23,777 bases of DNA. It comes from Planctomycetota bacterium (lineage in GTDB: Bacteria; Planctomycetota; Brocadiia; Brocadiales; Bathyanammoxibiaceae). The position numbers were made by a program, and so were the translations under genes. Positions 22,015-23,777 of the stretch are shown piece by piece. Position 1 is the stretch's first letter; each line of letters begins with the position of its first letter. The notes beneath the pieces are model-generated. The model had not been told where the DNA came from, made no database searches, and worked only from the letters and a program-made list of their open reading frames with translations. The stretch spans positions 1 to 23,777 of the forward strand of contig JAUVQR010000004.1 in assembly GCA_030598065.1 (NCBI GenBank), in the 5' to 3' direction.

Positions 22015-23777
22015 ATGAGGCTCGATAAGCTCACTATAAAGGCCCAGGAGGCCATTCAAGAGGCCCAGCAGCTGGCCCAGTCCGGGGGGCAGCAGCAGAT
22101 AGAGTCCGTGCACCTTCTCTCGGCGCTTATCAAGCAGGAGCAGGGGATAGTCGGCCCTATCCTGGAGAAACTGGGCGTAAGTAAGGACCTGATTTACGAG
22201 CGGTGTCAGGAGACGATTGAAAGGCTGCCGCAGGTGAGCGGGACCTCTGCTATGGGCCAGGTTTACGTAAGCCCCGAACTCAATGAGGTCCTTAACGCAT
22301 CATGGGACGAGGCCCAGAAACTCAAGGACGAATACCTCAGTGCGGAACACATCCTGCTGGCCATGTCAGGCAAGAAGGACAGTACGGCGGGCCGCATCCT
22401 GGCTGACGCCGGCATAAAGCATACCGAACTGCTGAGGTCCCTTCAGGCCTTTCGCGGCTCTCACAGGGTCACCGACCAAAACCCGGAGGACAAATACAAG
22501 GCGCTGGAACGCTATAGCAGGGACCTGGTGGAACTGGCCAGACAGGGCAAGCTGGACCCCGTTATAGGAAGGGACGATGAGATAAGGCGAGTCATCCAGG
22601 TGCTGTCCAGACGGAGGAAGAATAACCCGGTGCTTATCGGGGAGCCGGGGGTGGGCAAGACGGCCATCGTCGAAGGGCTGGCCCAGCGCATCGTCAGTGG
22701 CGACATCCCTGAGGGGCTTAGAGACAAGCGAGTGATGGCGTTGGACATGGGCGCGCTTGTCGCCGGCACAAAATACCGCGGGGAATTCGAGGATCGTCTC
22801 AAGGCCGTGCTAAAGGAAATATCCGAAGCGGGTGGCAGTATAATACTCTTCATAGATGAATTGCATACGGTGGTTGGCGCCGGGGGGGCGGAAGGCGCGG
22901 TTGATGCGTCAAACCTATTAAAACCGGCCCTTGCCAGGGGCGAGTTGCGCTGTGTTGGCGCCACTACGCTGGACGAATACCGCAAGTACATCGAAAAGGA
23001 CGCCGCCCTTGAGCGACGCTTCCAACCGGTCTACGTCGGGCAGCCCAGCGTCGAAGATACAATCGCCATACTCCGTGGGCTCAAAGAGCGCTACGAAGTA
23101 CATCATGGTATTCGGATTAAGGACTCGGCGCTGGTGGCGGCGAGCACCCTGTCCGACCGTTACATAAGTGACCGCTTCCTGCCGGATAAGGCCATAGACC
23201 TTATTGACGAGGCCGCGTCCAAACTGAGGATAGAGCTGGACAGTATGCCGACCGAACTCGACGAGATAGACCGCAAGGTTATGCAGCTTGAAATAGAGCG
23301 GGAGGCGTTGAAAAAGGAAAAAGATAGCGCGTCCAAGGACAGAAAGACGCGTGTGGAGAAACAAATAGCCGATATGAAAGAGGAGCTCAGTGTGCTCAAG
23401 GTGCACTGGGAGAATGAGAAGGGCGTAATAAAAGAGATACAAGAGCTTAAGGCGAAGATAGACCAGGCCCGCATAGAGGAGAAAACCGCTCAGAGGCAGG
23501 GTGACCTGGAGAAGGTGGCGGAGATACGCTACGGCCGCATCAGGGAGTGTGAAGAGGAGATAAAAAAGAAGCACGAGAAACTCGCCGAGATACAGAAGGA
23601 GAAGTGCCTGCTGAAGGAAGAGGTAGACGCCGATGACGTGGCCGAGGTGGTGGCAAAGTGGACCGGTATCCCTGTCACCAAGCTGCTTGAGGGTGAGAAG
23701 CAGAAACTACTCGAGATGGAAGACAGGCTGCAAGAGAGGGTGGTAGGCCAGGAAGCGGCCGTGAGGGCCGTTTCCGA
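22015..23777 (+). CDS. clpB: Disaggregase ClpB (3' end outside window)
   Basis: 587 codons are visible; the gene runs off the window. Order: the N-terminal Clp repeat domain (MRLDKLTIKAQEAIQEAQ, residues 1-145), the first AAA+ domain with Walker A GEPGVGKT at 209-216 and Walker B ILFIDELHT, the coiled-coil middle domain (about 390-520, Lys/Glu-rich) that marks ClpB rather than ClpA/ClpC, and the start of the second AAA+ domain (KWTGIPVTKL, RVVGQEAAV). ClpB works with DnaK to pull proteins out of aggregates. ATG 22015 follows AAGGGTGG (22000-22007) by seven bases. The dnaK terminator lies just upstream and no clear promoter fits in the gap, so expression may depend on readthrough from dnaK. 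Confidence 0.96.
   Translation, partial: MRLDKLTIKAQEAIQEAQQLAQSGGQQQIESVHLLSALIKQEQGIVGPILEKLGVSKDLIYERCQETIERLPQVSGTSAMGQVYVSPELNEVLNASWDEAQKLKDEYLSAEHILLAMSGKKDSTAGRILADAGIKHTELLRSLQAFRGSHRVTDQNPEDKYKALERYSRDLVELARQGKLDPVIGRDDEIRRVIQVLSRRRKNNPVLIGEPGVGKTAIVEGLAQRIVSGDIPEGLRDKRVMALDMGALVAGTKYRGEFEDRLKAVLKEISEAGGSIILFIDELHTVVGAGGAEGAVDASNLLKPALARGELRCVGATTLDEYRKYIEKDAALERRFQPVYVGQPSVEDTIAILRGLKERYEVHHGIRIKDSALVAASTLSDRYISDRFLPDKAIDLIDEAASKLRIELDSMPTELDEIDRKVMQLEIEREALKKEKDSASKDRKTRVEKQIADMKEELSVLKVHWENEKGVIKEIQELKAKIDQARIEEKTAQRQGDLEKVAEIRYGRIRECEEEIKKKHEKLAEIQKEKCLLKEEVDADDVAEVVAKWTGIPVTKLLEGEKQKLLEMEDRLQERVVGQEAAVRAVS

Overview
The window (about 23.8 kb, moderately high GC, clearly bacterial) is a densely packed chromosomal segment. 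It holds a tetrahydrofolate-linked one-carbon reduction module, a complete V-type (A/V-type) rotary ATPase operon, and a run of housekeeping and protein-quality-control genes. MetV/MetF beside an iron-sulfur flavoprotein suggests an anaerobe or autotroph with a Wood-Ljungdahl-type methyl branch. The nine ATPase genes stand in the order H-I-K-E-C-F-A-B-D, as in the Enterococcus hirae ntp operon. A Planctomycetota lineage related to Brocadiales would fit, but this is a weak guess: no rRNA or other firm phylogenetic marker is present.

Layout. (1) 1-3660: the 3' part of a GltD-like flavoprotein fused to a double-cluster ferredoxin and an MvhD-like domain, then metV and metF; together these look like a methylene-tetrahydrofolate reductase with its electron-input protein. 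(2) 3747-13531: a near-consensus sigma-70 promoter, a small MTH1187/UPF0045 thiamine-binding-type protein, then the V-ATPase operon, ending in an intrinsic terminator. The operon is interrupted between subunits E and C by about 700 bp. That interval carries nested hairpins, an inverted repeat pair (GTCAYTGCGAG ... GAAGCAATCTCA), a 42-codon reading frame that runs through the repeats, and a GIY-YIG nuclease gene started by a GTGA overlap. (3) 13585-17610: an HtrA/Deg protease with a Gly/His-rich insert, convergent with a ROK sugar kinase; divergent from that, mobA; then two tiny reading frames feeding into a thermonuclease-like gene. (4) 17611-18155: a non-coding, hairpin-rich stretch ending in a good promoter. 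(5) 18156-19814: rhomboid protease and dapB. (6) 19853-23777: dnaK with its promoter and terminator, then clpB, cut by the window end.

How the genes work together: the first module would reduce methylene-THF to methyl-THF. The V-ATPase couples ATP to ion transport, and its K subunit shows the full E. hirae-type sodium ligand set, so sodium coupling is plausible. HtrA, rhomboid, DnaK and ClpB handle envelope, membrane and cytosolic protein quality control. The most unusual feature is the GIY-YIG/inverted-repeat cassette sitting inside the ATPase operon without breaking any subunit gene.
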